A stretch of 64,000 bases of DNA from Clostridiales bacterium (GCA_022764045.1 JALERU010000049.1:1-64000), one strand, 5' to 3'. Positions 36,201 to 43,615 are shown, counted from the first letter of the stretch. Translations and numbers: made by a program. Notes: a model not told the origin generated them from the letters alone.

Positions 36201-39200
36201 CACCTGCCGTCAGCGGGGTGATGGTGCAGGTGTCCCAATCCTTCTTTGCATACTCGCCCGTTTCGGCATTCATCACATTCGCCATGCGGATGAAGGCGTG
36301 GTCCATGGTGTCGTAGTATTCGGTGAGGACAGGGTCGGTTTTGTTCTCGCCGTCCTTCGCTGTCATCTTCAGCTCCACCGCCGGAGGCGCAAATTTTGCT
36401 ACGATGAGGATGTTGTCCGTGCCGCCGGTGTAGGTTAATACATCAGTTGTTGTATCATAACCCAGCTTGCCGGTCAGATCATTTTCTGTAACGCCATCAC
36501 GATATTTCCAGCCAGTCGGAATACCGGTGGTCGGATATTCCAAGTTTCCATTCAGCGTGATTTTCTCAAAGGTCGCATCCGCCATGGGCTTATAGATGAA
36601 CTGGCCGAAGACCCGTTCACCCTTTTCCTGATCCGGGTTACTGTTGACGGCGGAACGGTCGGACTTATAGATGGTCAGGGATTTCAAAATGCCCTTCTGG
36701 TGGCCCTTGTCGTCGGTTACCGGGTTGAGATTCAGGCTCATCTTCATGCCGGTGGAGAAGTAGGACTGCTGCCCGTCGCTGGAGCTGGTCAGGCCATCCG
36801 CGCTCAGCTTCACGCTGCCGATCTCGGACTTCACCGGGTTGCCGTCTTCAACCGCCCCGTCCAGCTCATTTAGCGTGACAGCCAGGTAGTTGTTGGTGGT
36901 AAAGTCGGCCACCAGGGTTAGGTTTTTGCTCTCGTTATAGGTTGAACCAGCGGTTAGGCTTCCGCTATTCGGAGCTAACGTCACATTGCCGTTGTCCACC
37001 TCCGCCATCAGCCAGCGGCCCAGGCTCTTGCCGGGTTCAATCTGCAGAACGCCGGTTTTTCCGTCTTCGTCCTTTAATTGGTTGGCCGTGTCCCAGCCCA
37101 AAATGGTGTAGTTCTGCCCCGGCACCACCATGTCTGTTACGTGGTGGGAACCCAGTTCGTCAGCTTCCTTCAACCGGTCATAGTAGGTGATGGTGTAGTA
37201 GTTCAGCTCGATGATGTTGGTTTCCCCTTGCGCACTGGAAAGCGCCATGGGAAACCCCCGGTAATGGGCCGTCTTTTCATTGTCCTGCGTCAGTAGGATA
37301 GCATACTGATCCTTGCTTGCCATCTGGATGATGTTGGTACCCAGCGCAGTCTCCCGGGAGTTGATGGTCAGCTTGTTCTCGGGGGTCTGGTTGGTTCCCT
37401 TGTAGGCAGCGGTCAGCTCAACCACATGCCCCTGCTCCAAATACAGCCGGTCGTTGCCGCTGGCGTAGGCGCCCTGGTCCAGAAGCAGGGTGCCACGGTT
37501 GTAGACGCCGCCGCCGAAGCCGTTGATGGTGTCGTTGTCGCCAGAGGTCAAGTGGTTGTTGTTGATCCGGGCGTTTTTCAGGGTCAGCTTGCCGAAGGAG
37601 CCGGCCACATCTGTGCCCAAGTCCTCGTCTTTTGGATCAATTACCCCTGTTTTCTGGTCGGTATCGGTTGTCGTCGTCTTTACGCAGTCAATGTACGCGC
37701 CGCCGCCGTAGGTGGCGGTGTTGTCCTGCAGATCGGCGCTTTCCAGGGTCACCTCGGAGTAGGCCCCCGCGTAGATGCCGCCGCCATAGACGGCGGTGTT
37801 CCCGGCCACGTCGCTGGAAATGGTGACGGTAACCTTTTTATCTGCTGCGCCCATGGCAGCCAGGCCACCGCCGATGGTTGCCTTGTTGCCGGTCAGGGTG
37901 AGCTGGTTTCCGATCTCCAGGGCGTTGTTCGTATTCACGTTGCCGCTGGTGAAGATACCGCCGCCCATGCCTTTCAGGATGGTCCCGGCGGTGAGCTCCC
38001 CGGCGGTGTTGTTGGTGATGGCCGTCGGGCCGGTGAAGGTCACTTTGCCGCCATACTGGGCCAGGCCGCCGCCGTTTGCCTGGGACCAGTTTTTGGTGAT
38101 GGTCACGCCGCCCAGCTTGGCTTTGACGTCTTTAGCCAGATACAGACCGCCGCCGCAGCCGGGGTTGTCACAACCGGTACTTGTAGGTTCACTTTCACTA
38201 TATCCGCTGATGGTCAGGTCATAGGCTTTGTTCTTCGTGGCCGCGCCGTTTCCTTGCACGGCCGCGTTGCCGGAGATGGTGCCGCCGGTGAGGTTCAGCT
38301 CACCGCCCAGACCGGCAACCGCGCCCCATTCGCCCCGGTTGCCGGAGATGGTGCCGCCGGTCATTTTGAATGTACCACTTTCAACATTCACCGCGCCCGC
38401 GCCGTAGTAGTATTTGGGCTGGCCGTGGTAGAGGGGGTCTTTCCCCTCCTCTATGGCTTTCATTTGTTTTGTCTTATCGTAGCGGGGCATAGCGCCGGTG
38501 TTGTCGGTCAGGGCGCCGCCCTTCATGTTGAAGATGCCCTTGTTATACACTGCGCCCGCCAGGGGGCTGACGCCCTTGGAAATGGTGGCCCCGTCCATCA
38601 TGGTGAAGGTACCCTGGTTATACACCGTGCCGGGGGTCGTGGTAGATTTGTTGGTGTGCTTGGTCAGGGTCACGCCGCTGTGGATGGTGGCGGAGGCGTC
38701 CTTCTCCACCTTCAGCATGGGGCCGTCCACAGGGTAGGAATAGTTGCCGTCGAAGACCAGGGAGCCGTAGCCCATGCCCAGTTGGGTCTCCTGGCCGAAG
38801 TGCAGGGTGCTGCCGTTCTTGACCACGATGGCAGCGGAGGTGTCGGTTGCTGGTTCTGTTCCCGTTTCCTTGTTCAGCTCCAGCGCGCTGGACAGGGTGA
38901 TGGTGTAGTCGTTACGGACGTTGTAGTTATAGGATGTTTTATAATATGTTTCTCCGTTACTCTCTACCTTGTTACTGTCATCCCCACTCTCCACCAGGAA
39001 ATCGCCGCTCATCACATAGTAGCCGTGCTCGTCCTTGTGCTGCTGGTCAAAGTAGCAGGTGCCGCCGGACATACTGGACGCCACGCCCGCCGAGCTGGTG
39101 CTCTCGGCCAGCAGAGTGATTTCCTTTGCTCCGTTCTTGCCCAGCACAGCGGAGTCCATCATGGTGGCGTTGTAGAAGATGTACAGGGTGTCGCCGTCCT

Positions 39201-41547
39201 TCGCGTCGGTGAAGGCATCGTCCAGGTTGTCGTAGATGCGGTAGTAGGTTTTGGTTACATTCTCGCTTCCTACTGTCTCCTCAACCTCCACCGGCGTGCC
39301 GTTGCGGATCCAGTATTGCTTGGTCTCTTTGTACTCCTGGAGGGTCAGGTAGCCGCTGACGTTGTCCTCTGCTCCCGGTTGCGTGGCTTTCAGATACCAC
39401 TGGGTGCTGTCCAGGCCAAATTTGTTTTCCTGGATGTCGAGGGTTTTGTCCTCGTCTTTGGAGAACTCTACGATCTTTCGGCCTTCGCTGGCATGATCAT
39501 ATTGTGTACTTCCTCCCGTAGTTTTCCAGAAGTCCTCTGAAAACTCAAAGATGCCCACGGTGCCAATATAGGCTTTGTCCAGTTCTCCGCTTACCAGAAC
39601 AGGGATTTGATCGTTCATCACGTTTTCAAAATATACCGTGTTCTGGGTGTCAATTCGCGCTCCTCCCGACATGGTCAGCAGGTGGTGTTTACTTTGAACA
39701 GTCCCCTCATTTTTGCCTACTTTGTTTACAATATACATACCGCCGCCCTTTTTATAAGCGGTGTTGCCGGTCATCACAAAGTTACCTGACAGAGTCGCTT
39801 CCGTATTCGCTTTGTCGGGTGCTTTCTCCTCGTTTCCATCTGCGTAAATGGCTGTGCCGCCGCCGTTGACCGCTTTGTTCTGCTGGATAGTGCCTCCGGA
39901 CAGCTTCAGATGCGCGCCCTTTGTATAGGCACCTGATCCGGCGCAGATACCGCCGCCATAGCCGCCGTAATTTGTTTGATTCGTGGTAACCATTGCCTCG
40001 TTGTAGGCAATGGTGCCGCCGAACATAGATACCGAAGCAGCGGACAATCCATCGCTATTCTCATTTGTTTCTCCATAGCTTGCCGCAATACCGACACCGC
40101 CACCATAGCCTGCGGTGTTGCTGCTGATCTCACCGCCGTGGATGTTGATCTTTCCGTTCCAGGCCACCACACCGCCGCCATAGCCGCCGGCGAAATTGTG
40201 ATGAATTTTTCCGCTATACAAGTCCAAAACGGAACCGCAGCGCACCATGATGCCGCCGCCGTCTCCTGCTCCGTTTCCATCATTTTTGAGCCCTGCGTGG
40301 TTATCAGAAACCTCTCCGCCATACATCGTCATAGACGCATAATCTAAGGCCACACCGCCGCCATCCGCAGCGCCTATATAACCATATGCAGCATTGTTTT
40401 CGATGCATCCGCCATACATTACAGCTTCAGCTTTGTTTTTATTAGCTAGTTTATTTATATCATTATTATCATCATAATCATATGTCCAACTTACTTTACT
40501 GTTGCCAATGTAAACTGCACCCATGCCACGGTCAGTATTAGTGCTAGCATCAGCTTTTGTCGCACACTTCGTAACCATACCGCCGTACATATTCAGCTTG
40601 GAACCAGCTTCGCTATAAATGGCGCTGCCAAAATTTCCTTGTTTATCGTTGTTTTGCAGCGTTACGCCATTCCAGAGATTCAGTGTGCCGGTGCTCTTGA
40701 TGAGGGATGCGGTTGCTCCGACGCCCGTGTTGGAAAAAATGAAATGTTTATTGTTATCATCATAAAAAACAATGGTATTTTCATTAAAAGAGGACTTGCT
40801 CGGAGTATACTCACTTCCTTTTTGCCACACCGCGCCGCCGTCGATGACCAGATTACCACCGGACTGGGTTACTTCATAATTCCCCTTCTGCAGGGCTTCC
40901 TCGTCTTTTGTGCTGATTGTGCCGTCGCCCAAGATAAGCTGGCCGGGGTTGGTCACATTGAACAGAACGCCATCCGCATATTTGCTGTCCCGTTTCAGGG
41001 TAATGGTCTTGTCTTTTTCCACAGAGATATGAATGGTACGGCTAATCTCAATCGTTTTATCCCAAGTCCATGTCTCTTTACCATCATCTTGATCCGTGGT
41101 CAGCACAATATCCGTCACGTTGTTGTTTCCAACAGCTGCCGCAAGACCTGTAAAGCTCTTTACCTTAACAGCAGAATCCACCTCAGCCTGTCTCGTCTTC
41201 CCCTGGGGCTGGGCGGACGCAGGCTCCGCCGGGGTGCTCTCCTCCGTTTGGGCGGGGGCTGCTCCCGCCGCTTCCTCCTGGGCGGGAACGGTCCCTTCAT
41301 CCGTCTCCGGTGCAGGGGTTTCGCCGCTCTCTTCCTGGGTCTCCTCAGGGGCCGCCGGGTCCGCCGCAACAGGCCAATCCGCCGCCAAGCTTGCCTGACA
41401 ACCCTTATGGGCCGCAATCGCGCCGGAAGCTTCTCCCCCTGTGCTGGCCCCCGTGTCTGTATCCCCGCCCGTGGCCCAGGCCGTTGACGGCAGCAGGGAC
41501 GAAACCATACACGCCGCAAGCAACAAGGAAACAAAACGTCTTTTCAT
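27235..41547 (-). CDS. Giant SLH-domain beta-helix/Ig-repeat surface protein
   Basis: One uninterrupted frame of 4770 residues. A signal peptide (KRRFVSLLLAACMVSSLLPS, cleavage near AWA) precedes a Pro/Glu/Ala linker to about 110. Residues of about 110-1470 repeat GG.I..N.A..GGG units typical of right-handed beta-helix (Pmp-like) proteins. Residues of about 2650-3640 hold repeated G.GNYTGT Ig-like and MBG-type modules (KIYGDDIPTF, KVYGENDPEY). About nine Listeria-Bacteroides (Flg_new) repeats follow (YDANGG..F.GW) to about 4380, then a bacterial repeat and three SLH motifs to the end. SLH domains bind cell-wall polymers. The ATG at 41547 follows GGAGGG; probable role adhesion or glycan binding. 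Confidence 0.93.
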   Translation of the reverse strand: MKRRFVSLLLAACMVSSLLPSTAWATGGDTDTGASTGGEASGAIAAHKGCQASLAADWPVAADPAAPEETQEESGETPAPETDEGTVPAQEEAAGAAPAQTEESTPAEPASAQPQGKTRQAEVDSAVKVKSFTGLAAAVGNNNVTDIVLTTDQDDGKETWTWDKTIEISRTIHISVEKDKTITLKRDSKYADGVLFNVTNPGQLILGDGTISTKDEEALQKGNYEVTQSGGNLVIDGGAVWQKGSEYTPSKSSFNENTIVFYDDNNKHFIFSNTGVGATASLIKSTGTLNLWNGVTLQNNDKQGNFGSAIYSEAGSKLNMYGGMVTKCATKADASTNTDRGMGAVYIGNSKVSWTYDYDDNNDINKLANKNKAEAVMYGGCIENNAAYGYIGAADGGGVALDYASMTMYGGEVSDNHAGLKNDGNGAGDGGGIMVRCGSVLDLYSGKIHHNFAGGYGGGVVAWNGKINIHGGEISSNTAGYGGGVGIAASYGETNENSDGLSAASVSMFGGTIAYNEAMVTTNQTNYGGYGGGICAGSGAYTKGAHLKLSGGTIQQNKAVNGGGTAIYADGNEEKAPDKANTEATLSGNFVMTGNTAYKKGGGMYIVNKVGKNEGTVQSKHHLLTMSGGARIDTQNTVYFENVMNDQIPVLVSGELDKAYIGTVGIFEFSEDFWKTTGGSTQYDHASEGRKIVEFSKDEDKTLDIQENKFGLDSTQWYLKATQPGAEDNVSGYLTLQEYKETKQYWIRNGTPVEVEETVGSENVTKTYYRIYDNLDDAFTDAKDGDTLYIFYNATMMDSAVLGKNGAKEITLLAESTSSAGVASSMSGGTCYFDQQHKDEHGYYVMSGDFLVESGDDSNKVESNGETYYKTSYNYNVRNDYTITLSSALELNKETGTEPATDTSAAIVVKNGSTLHFGQETQLGMGYGSLVFDGNYSYPVDGPMLKVEKDASATIHSGVTLTKHTNKSTTTPGTVYNQGTFTMMDGATISKGVSPLAGAVYNKGIFNMKGGALTDNTGAMPRYDKTKQMKAIEEGKDPLYHGQPKYYYGAGAVNVESGTFKMTGGTISGNRGEWGAVAGLGGELNLTGGTISGNAAVQGNGAATKNKAYDLTISGYSESEPTSTGCDNPGCGGGLYLAKDVKAKLGGVTITKNWSQANGGGLAQYGGKVTFTGPTAITNNTAGELTAGTILKGMGGGIFTSGNVNTNNALEIGNQLTLTGNKATIGGGLAAMGAADKKVTVTISSDVAGNTAVYGGGIYAGAYSEVTLESADLQDNTATYGGGAYIDCVKTTTTDTDQKTGVIDPKDEDLGTDVAGSFGKLTLKNARINNNHLTSGDNDTINGFGGGVYNRGTLLLDQGAYASGNDRLYLEQGHVVELTAAYKGTNQTPENKLTINSRETALGTNIIQMASKDQYAILLTQDNEKTAHYRGFPMALSSAQGETNIIELNYYTITYYDRLKEADELGSHHVTDMVVPGQNYTILGWDTANQLKDEDGKTGVLQIEPGKSLGRWLMAEVDNGNVTLAPNSGSLTAGSTYNESKNLTLVADFTTNNYLAVTLNELDGAVEDGNPVKSEIGSVKLSADGLTSSSDGQQSYFSTGMKMSLNLNPVTDDKGHQKGILKSLTIYKSDRSAVNSNPDQEKGERVFGQFIYKPMADATFEKITLNGNLEYPTTGIPTGWKYRDGVTENDLTGKLGYDTTTDVLTYTGGTDNILIVAKFAPPAVELKMTAKDGENKTDPVLTEYYDTMDHAFIRMANVMNAETGEYAKKDWDTCTITPLTAGENNTVHYYGNTGVTMGFARLPDNANVIFDLNNFTLDLQGMPQQTLSNYHLTLKNGTVTGGVAAAAAGADPTSQFVVSNSGKLTLNEATLNVNGNYAVTVNATTATNGGTLEMDKDSHAGKVLLADGNACITALEHKAWPEYDASAEGDDLAATIYTDLGSLVSENKYTERRVIQGDVERAASTTGHNLRSHFALADSVTTDKSNYTNDGDDAPNWFIGTDGYLYPRVKDVIPRLVCTEHSKDGNATDENIRTEKPTDGTNNKQDMEKDTYYPIYYIYERAYGYDNKTHPLAIDTVLKDAYGNPVNNANGVVTVTMAQVVDGVKNRVLTARVQFNGEAKLYRYTGTDANPVFPASDDHIYYLTSSFTGGDEYAASYADYWKVNDKYRADNSASSISGLSELTIHRKKVSDESVVITSVTPDTASYIGPKGQEGGNTSRGGTVRVRDNHTNLNLTSGDDLQVYYRKLTTQGTEGNKAGEIGGTTYYYADETYYTATGSWYGVELDGKKPSVQKIDGQGVGTYSVEVAAIEGQSVNYTGVSGWKGQLFTITPYTGRLNPEMTNNVVIQNVETDSDAVKAAILKLIKGEKADDGLKITDIYGNKLGTNNVTYTFVPADSNAKVGDNGLPCAEGLYTIEIHPYDGKNSTNATTALGIDLAADPNYSATATGHQALLITEKPLTMAIQTKNGEDAEWGTDPLNVPYNGNIYVDGDVKMYDETFEGSTGNSLRVVKKSESGDSTPERLNAAQYTLQVGLPDDPARDAGRHVLVATDGTGKYVAIGAIRIGQNEIDIVKVEPENGAIYTGKRIDPKLTVKGSGGKILVEGRDYTVSIYREVKPATGSTTTEPELVATNLILNADTYRIVVAGKGNYSGTDSIPFTVHPKSLDNKDVEEIVDHPKVVIDVSTYNLGITRPRAVLTYNGMMLSPGGDYEQIFLTEDGKPGSENNPDQITFNGQGNYTGTKTVEVKTVTLPNGDLKIEDSNNEYVYQATDLFGYLNFQDLNIEEVKREANRLEPSFDNYEVKIASLEDYYKTSDGDDSTLVPAKYKILDMGGYVVKMTQEKDPNKFGYFFMRVTPRPVTVTVKDNSKIYGDDIPTFTYETNLSTLVGENERDGAAGEIGESGFFLYDEEKPENYPTGTLYRAEGEDVGNYYYSLNTFTAGPNYILTVSSDTMFSIHPKSLCEVEDDDPKPEQPADGIKVTCKNQVEYTGYPVTPLESLTFQAPLASLGTQTLHESRDYTLTYYRNNGTTETPNWSQLSAAPIAVGEYKVVITGMGNYTNQLEQTFSVVTAGKTLQVEIPDNQVTYKADAYRPKVTVKTEGGAALNSNNYSMTYSYTDTTGKTVTESETFASASTEFINAGTYTIHVNGTGNYAGAFGEATFTVKAKDLAEGNTDGGTTDVKVDPIAGKTYTGKAITFSGGLNDVTYAGLSTGGLTPHAELTYGTDYNLTYIDNTNAGTATAVLVGAGNYTGSRAVKFEIEPKDIYVAVGNTVKVYGENDPEYSYEVYEKSTEEGGVDDPSEYKPLQGINVTGKPGRVAGENAGTYALNLDEGSTLSAGPNYTIHLKNSELKDNPVLTIQKKAIGTGNQTAAERIVATIAYVEAKDGATWPVPEVTYWKEKGSEKLDPNTHFTVKYYKQDGTEVGPNTAITQDSVGSYYAIVTAKGTNYSKSIKLPFMVVKEGSYLALTANGGGVYNPDGGTATLTAMFGEKDVTSAASYTVICYPTAGSSQTIEVTKTDDIASFKTGDAGTYVIQAEYSDTVGDTPTAAFGSTTVVVTPKTIENSMVSAIPEQPYTGNAVVPKLTIEDGEKTLELGKDYTISVTDNVQPGATAKVTITGMGNYTGTTTKTFQIGPMQYTLKYDANGGNAESLPADAHSQGTFSVASGSGMTHDKSTVGDKEYPVLFVGWSQENDNGKIYKKGDNLPAMIYAGQTLRPEKTLTTLYAIWGYDTDGDGRADVVQSTVKVVYDKGIATGTPPTDDQTYLIGAMATAKDEGSLTYKKDNVEYVFMGWTPTAQAQNGQGEDTVKYAVDNLSDYVKLGSVYATGASFYVGNPSNGAFNLYPVWGADSDNNEVPDFLEGNILLIYDANGGVGAPAAQECKVGDKVILAGAQNDAPTRNGAVFLGWTENPEKLLTTPPKVNHLPGSEYEVKKPDGVTKYTTLYALWAKDENGNGKPDYEEARYTVTYEANGGQDGPTDNGQYLPDTTVTVLKGPTRDGYTFAGWKLNDTTYQPGQTFTITGDTTLTAVWTEIGKVKVTYHLSDSTTEESEPVERGNPVELRSSEGLTKEGYTFLGWTPGEKEKIFNTAEDIGDGDLGHLYQPGESLTLTDNVDLSPLWVKNELLLTHRLLSYRANGGEDSKIASTAFLLGKDATHTIVTDEPTREGYTFDGWKIDGEDTVYGKNGTKTYTVGDANVTFMAQWTANKTFTVTYKANGAEGVTVPTDNTAYQKDATVTVKNGLTREDYTFNGWNTQADGKGTLYQPGATFTITGDTTLYAMWTANVAHTVTYDLNGGTGTAPVDNNTYSPGKTVKVLEGKDLTKEGAQFAGWSTVEYKDTLTDLSQVKILYGKDGTFLMGSEDVKLFAVWATPEAMSVFYKMNFDFTVAGSSTRDQIATLPSEMFFKPSSTVNIKALQPYDLKDGYVFCGWSENKDSTTTIQDPNITITKDTTLYAVFATKTCQVYTQAGTGGSITPSATVAHGSDFTVTVTVNSGYQLDKVTVNGAEVTLDSTNSYTITKITKDTYVMVTFTKISSSKPTPTPDPDPKPVTPDDTGVSSILNTKDHDPFLFGYPNGTFGPERSITRAEVAQMFYNLLLKKDVPITVQFEDVPENAWYAQAVNTLASMGMINGVGSDRYEPERAITRAEFSAIATRFGKKTTAAKTTFVDVPESHWAYQYINVVASYGWVSGYGGNLFGPDDLITRAQAATMTNRMLGRLCDNDAIDRGEGRVFPDVTNAHWAWYQIAEATTEHDFTINKDYTAETWKK

Positions 41548-41621
41548 AAAATAGCCCTCCTTCAAATCGTCGATCAGATGCAAAATACTCTCTTTCTATT
41601 CCGGCGCGTTAGGAACACAAA

Positions 41622-41663
41622 TTCTGTCCCAGAATGGGACAGAATAAAGGGGTACCCCTTTAT
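41622..41663. repeat. Twin palindromes in the leader of the giant gene
   Basis: TTCTGTCCCA-GAA-TGGGACAGAA (41622-41644) is directly followed by the perfect 20-bp palindrome ATAAAGGGGTACCCCTTTAT (41644-41663). Both lie in the 5' leader, 75-116 bases before the ATG. They could be operators or consecutive RNA hairpins; the first has a GAA triloop. Confidence 0.7.
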
Positions 41664-41738
41664 CGCGCGCAACATCCCCATGTGCCGTTGTTTCCGGCCC
41701 ATGGGCAGATCTCACCACTGATATATTGTTGATGCTTT

Positions 41739-41767
41739 AGTATATCATTCTCACACTTCCATTGCAA
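41739..41767 (-). promoter_or_regulatory. Promoter of the giant surface protein gene
   Basis: On the minus strand TTGCAA (41767-41762), a 17-base spacer and TATACT (41744-41739). The predicted 5' leader is about 185 bases. Between 41768 and 42006 no gene is seen, only short inverted repeats such as CCGCC-CAAA-GGCGG. Confidence 0.65.
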
Positions 41768-42006
41768 GAAAATTGTCTTTTTCGCTGTTTTTTCACCTAG
41801 TACCACCGAAAATTTAGTGTGGATTCCCTATCATTCCGCCCAAAGGCGGCCCATTGGCACACTCTCACACAGTACTTTATCATTTTATTCCTTATTGGGA
41901 AAGATGCAAGGGTTTGTGAAAATTTTGTGTGTTTTTGTGCAACTTGTGACGGAGGGCGGGGGTCATGTTGTTTCCCGCCTGGCCTCACACATTCCCGAAA
42001 ACGCCA

Positions 42007-42042
42007 AAAGGCCGGGAGAACGGTTTGTCCTCCCGACCCTTT
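42007..42042 (-). terminator. Terminator of cbiL
   Basis: On the minus strand GGTCGGGAG pairs with CTCCCGGCC and is followed by TTTT, a few bases after the cbiL stop. Confidence 0.75.
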
Positions 42043-42047
42043 TCTTC

Positions 42048-42734
42048 TTATGGCTTTTCCCTGGAAATGATCAGCGAAAAGTATCCCGCGTCGTCGGGGA
42101 TCTCTTCCACGCTGTGGTAGAGCCGTTCTGTCTCCATGCCGCAGTTCTCCACGGCCTTCCCCTGGCGCCCCCTCCGGCGGAGAAGGTCCTTTACCTCCCC
42201 CATGCGGCTGGCCGATTTCATCAGTACATAGGTCCCCGGTTCCTCCAAGGAAGGCTGGGCCTGATGGGCCGCCGGGATCACATGGAGGGGCTCGTCCCAC
42301 GCCGCCAGGGGCAGGCCCAGCCGGGCCGCCGCCGCGCAGAAAGAGGGGATGCCGCTGACCAGCTCCACCGGATAGCCGTCCGCCTCCAGGATTTTCTGGA
42401 GGTAGGAAAAGGTGCAATAGATCGTAGGGTCTCCCAGGGTCAGGTAAACCACGTTTTTCCCCTGGTCCAAATAGGCCTCTAAGATCTTGGCTCCGGCCTG
42501 GTGGGCCCGGGCCATGGCTGCCCGGTCCTTGACCATGGGCGTATCCATGGGGACCAGGGTTTTCTCCGCCAGCTCCGGGACGTTTTTCCGCGCAATCTGA
42601 TAGGCCACCGACTCTTCCGGCTCCCGACTGGGCACCGCGATGATCTCGTTCTCCCGAATCAGGCGGATGGCTTTCAGCGTCATCAGCTCAGGGTCCCCCG
42701 GGCCCACCCCAACACCATAGGCAATTCCCCCCAT
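42048..42734 (-). CDS. cbiL: Cobalt-precorrin-2 C20-methyltransferase
   Basis: A 228-residue SAM-dependent methylase of the corrin ring, acting after cobalt insertion. The N-terminal loop is YGVGVGPGDPELMTLKAIRL, the TLGDPTIYCTFSYLQ segment forms the SAM site and GIPSFCAAAARLGLPLA is the family signature. The ATG at 42734 follows GGGGAG; upstream codons in frame are non-coding. It has its own promoter and terminator and is cut off from the main cobalamin cluster by queT, aroK and a small gene. Confidence 0.93.
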   Translation of the reverse strand: MGGIAYGVGVGPGDPELMTLKAIRLIRENEIIAVPSREPEESVAYQIARKNVPELAEKTLVPMDTPMVKDRAAMARAHQAGAKILEAYLDQGKNVVYLTLGDPTIYCTFSYLQKILEADGYPVELVSGIPSFCAAAARLGLPLAAWDEPLHVIPAAHQAQPSLEEPGTYVLMKSASRMGEVKDLLRRRGRQGKAVENCGMETERLYHSVEEIPDDAGYFSLIISREKP

Positions 42735-42785
42735 GGCCGCTCTCCCCTTTCCGTGTTCCTGCCCTTGGGCAGGTTTGCTCCCTTG

Positions 42786-42814
42786 ATTATATTGGGTCTC
42801 TTCCAAAAAGGCAA
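42786..42814 (-). promoter_or_regulatory. Promoter of cbiL
   Basis: On the minus strand TTGCCT (42814-42809), a 17-base spacer and TATAAT (42791-42786). The leader of about 45 bases is too short for a cobalamin riboswitch. Confidence 0.65.
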
Positions 42815-42917
42815 GAGGCGGAATATGACAGAAAATTCCTACCGGCACCGTCGCCATGCGCAAATCCTTTATATTAGGATTTGAAGGCATGGGGCTCTGG
42901 TTTTGGAAAAATTCCTC

Positions 42918-42946
42918 TGGTAAATTGTCTCCTGTTATGGTATGAT
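42918..42946 (+). promoter_or_regulatory. Promoter of queT
   Basis: TATGAT (42941-42946) is preceded by an extended TGG and, 17 bases upstream, by TGGTAA (42918-42923). It diverges from the cbiL promoter. A separate inverted repeat AAATCCT/AGGATTT lies at 42862-42882 between the two. Confidence 0.5.
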
Positions 42947-42952
42947 GTTTGC

Positions 42953-43061
42953 GACTGGTTTCCACACCCCGGTCCAACCGGCGAGGACAGGCTGCTTGCC
43001 CCTCGCCGCTGTGCGGTTCGCGCGCCGTACTCTAAATACGAAAATGGAGGCAACGACTTTT
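42953..43061 (+). promoter_or_regulatory. Structured queT leader, possible preQ1 riboswitch
   Basis: About 110 bases between promoter and queT form strong hairpins: CCGG-TCCAA-CCGG (42974-42986 region) and GGCGAGG/CCTCGCC (around 42985-43013), followed by GTGCGG..CCGTAC and a CTAAATACGAAAATGGAGG tail containing the ribosome site. queT genes are commonly controlled by preQ1 riboswitches, with class III known in Faecalibacterium relatives. I cannot match a consensus from memory, so the class is inference. Confidence 0.4.
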
Positions 43062-43598
43062 ATGCGCTCAAAAACTCATCTGCTGGCCCTGAACGGGGTC
43101 ATTGCTGCGGCTTACGCCGCCCTGACCTTGGTGGCATCCGCCATGAACCTGGCCTACGGGCCGGTGCAGTTTCGGTTTTCCGAAGCTCTCACCGTGCTCC
43201 CCTTCCTTTTCCCCGGCACCTGGCCGGGTCTTTTTGTGGGCTGCCTGGTGGCGAACCTGCTGAGCCCTTACGGCCCCTTGGATATCGTCATCGGCTCCTT
43301 GGCTACCTTTTTGGCCGCTCTGCTCACCCAGAAGACCAACCATCCCTGGCTGGCTCCCCTGCCCCCCGTGCTGTGCAACATGGTGCTGGTGGGCGGCATG
43401 CTGGCCTGGTACGAGGTGGGCTTCTCCGCCCAGTTCCTCCCCCTCTTTGCCGTCAACGCCCTGTGGGTTGGCATTGGCGAGGCTGTGGTGTGCTATGTGC
43501 TGGGGATTCTGCTCATTCGGGCGGTTCCCAAGGTCTCTTACCTCCGCCAGTTTGTTCCAGAGGCGCGCCGGGGGCTTCGGCCGTCTCGTGTGGCGTGA
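43062..43598 (+). CDS. queT: QueT family queuosine-precursor transporter
   Basis: A 178-residue membrane protein with five to six helices and the QueT pattern AYAALTLVASAMNLAYGPVQ, FRFSEALTVLPFLFPG, then GCLVANLLSPYGPLDIVIGS. The family is the S component of an ECF importer that takes up preQ0/preQ1 or queuine for tRNA queuosine. The ATG at 43062 follows ATGGAGG. It is monocistronic, divergent from cbiL and ends before a bidirectional terminator. Confidence 0.9.
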   Translation: MRSKTHLLALNGVIAAAYAALTLVASAMNLAYGPVQFRFSEALTVLPFLFPGTWPGLFVGCLVANLLSPYGPLDIVIGSLATFLAALLTQKTNHPWLAPLPPVLCNMVLVGGMLAWYEVGFSAQFLPLFAVNALWVGIGEAVVCYVLGILLIRAVPKVSYLRQFVPEARRGLRPSRVA

Positions 43599-43615
43599 GC
43601 ATTCCATCCCAATCA

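Noticed and set aside
33343-36438. Long plus-strand open frame of over 1000 codons
   Set aside because: It is antisense to the giant surface-protein gene. GC-rich codon bias creates stop-free shadows; it has no ribosome site and no recognisable domain. The same holds for the 704-codon plus frame at 37426-39540.
28400-41000. Repeated short motifs that could suggest a CRISPR array
   Set aside because: The periodicity is protein-coding (beta-helix, NYTG and FxGW modules) in one frame, with diverged repeats and no fixed spacers. No CRISPR array or cas gene was found in the window.
41797-42417. 206-codon minus-strand frame ending upstream of the giant gene
   Set aside because: It is an out-of-frame shadow of cbiL continuing through its terminator.
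42735-43061. Cobalamin riboswitch controlling cbiL
   Set aside because: The cbiL leader is only about 45 bases from its promoter and no B12-box-like sequence is recognised; the structured segment belongs to the opposite-strand queT leader.
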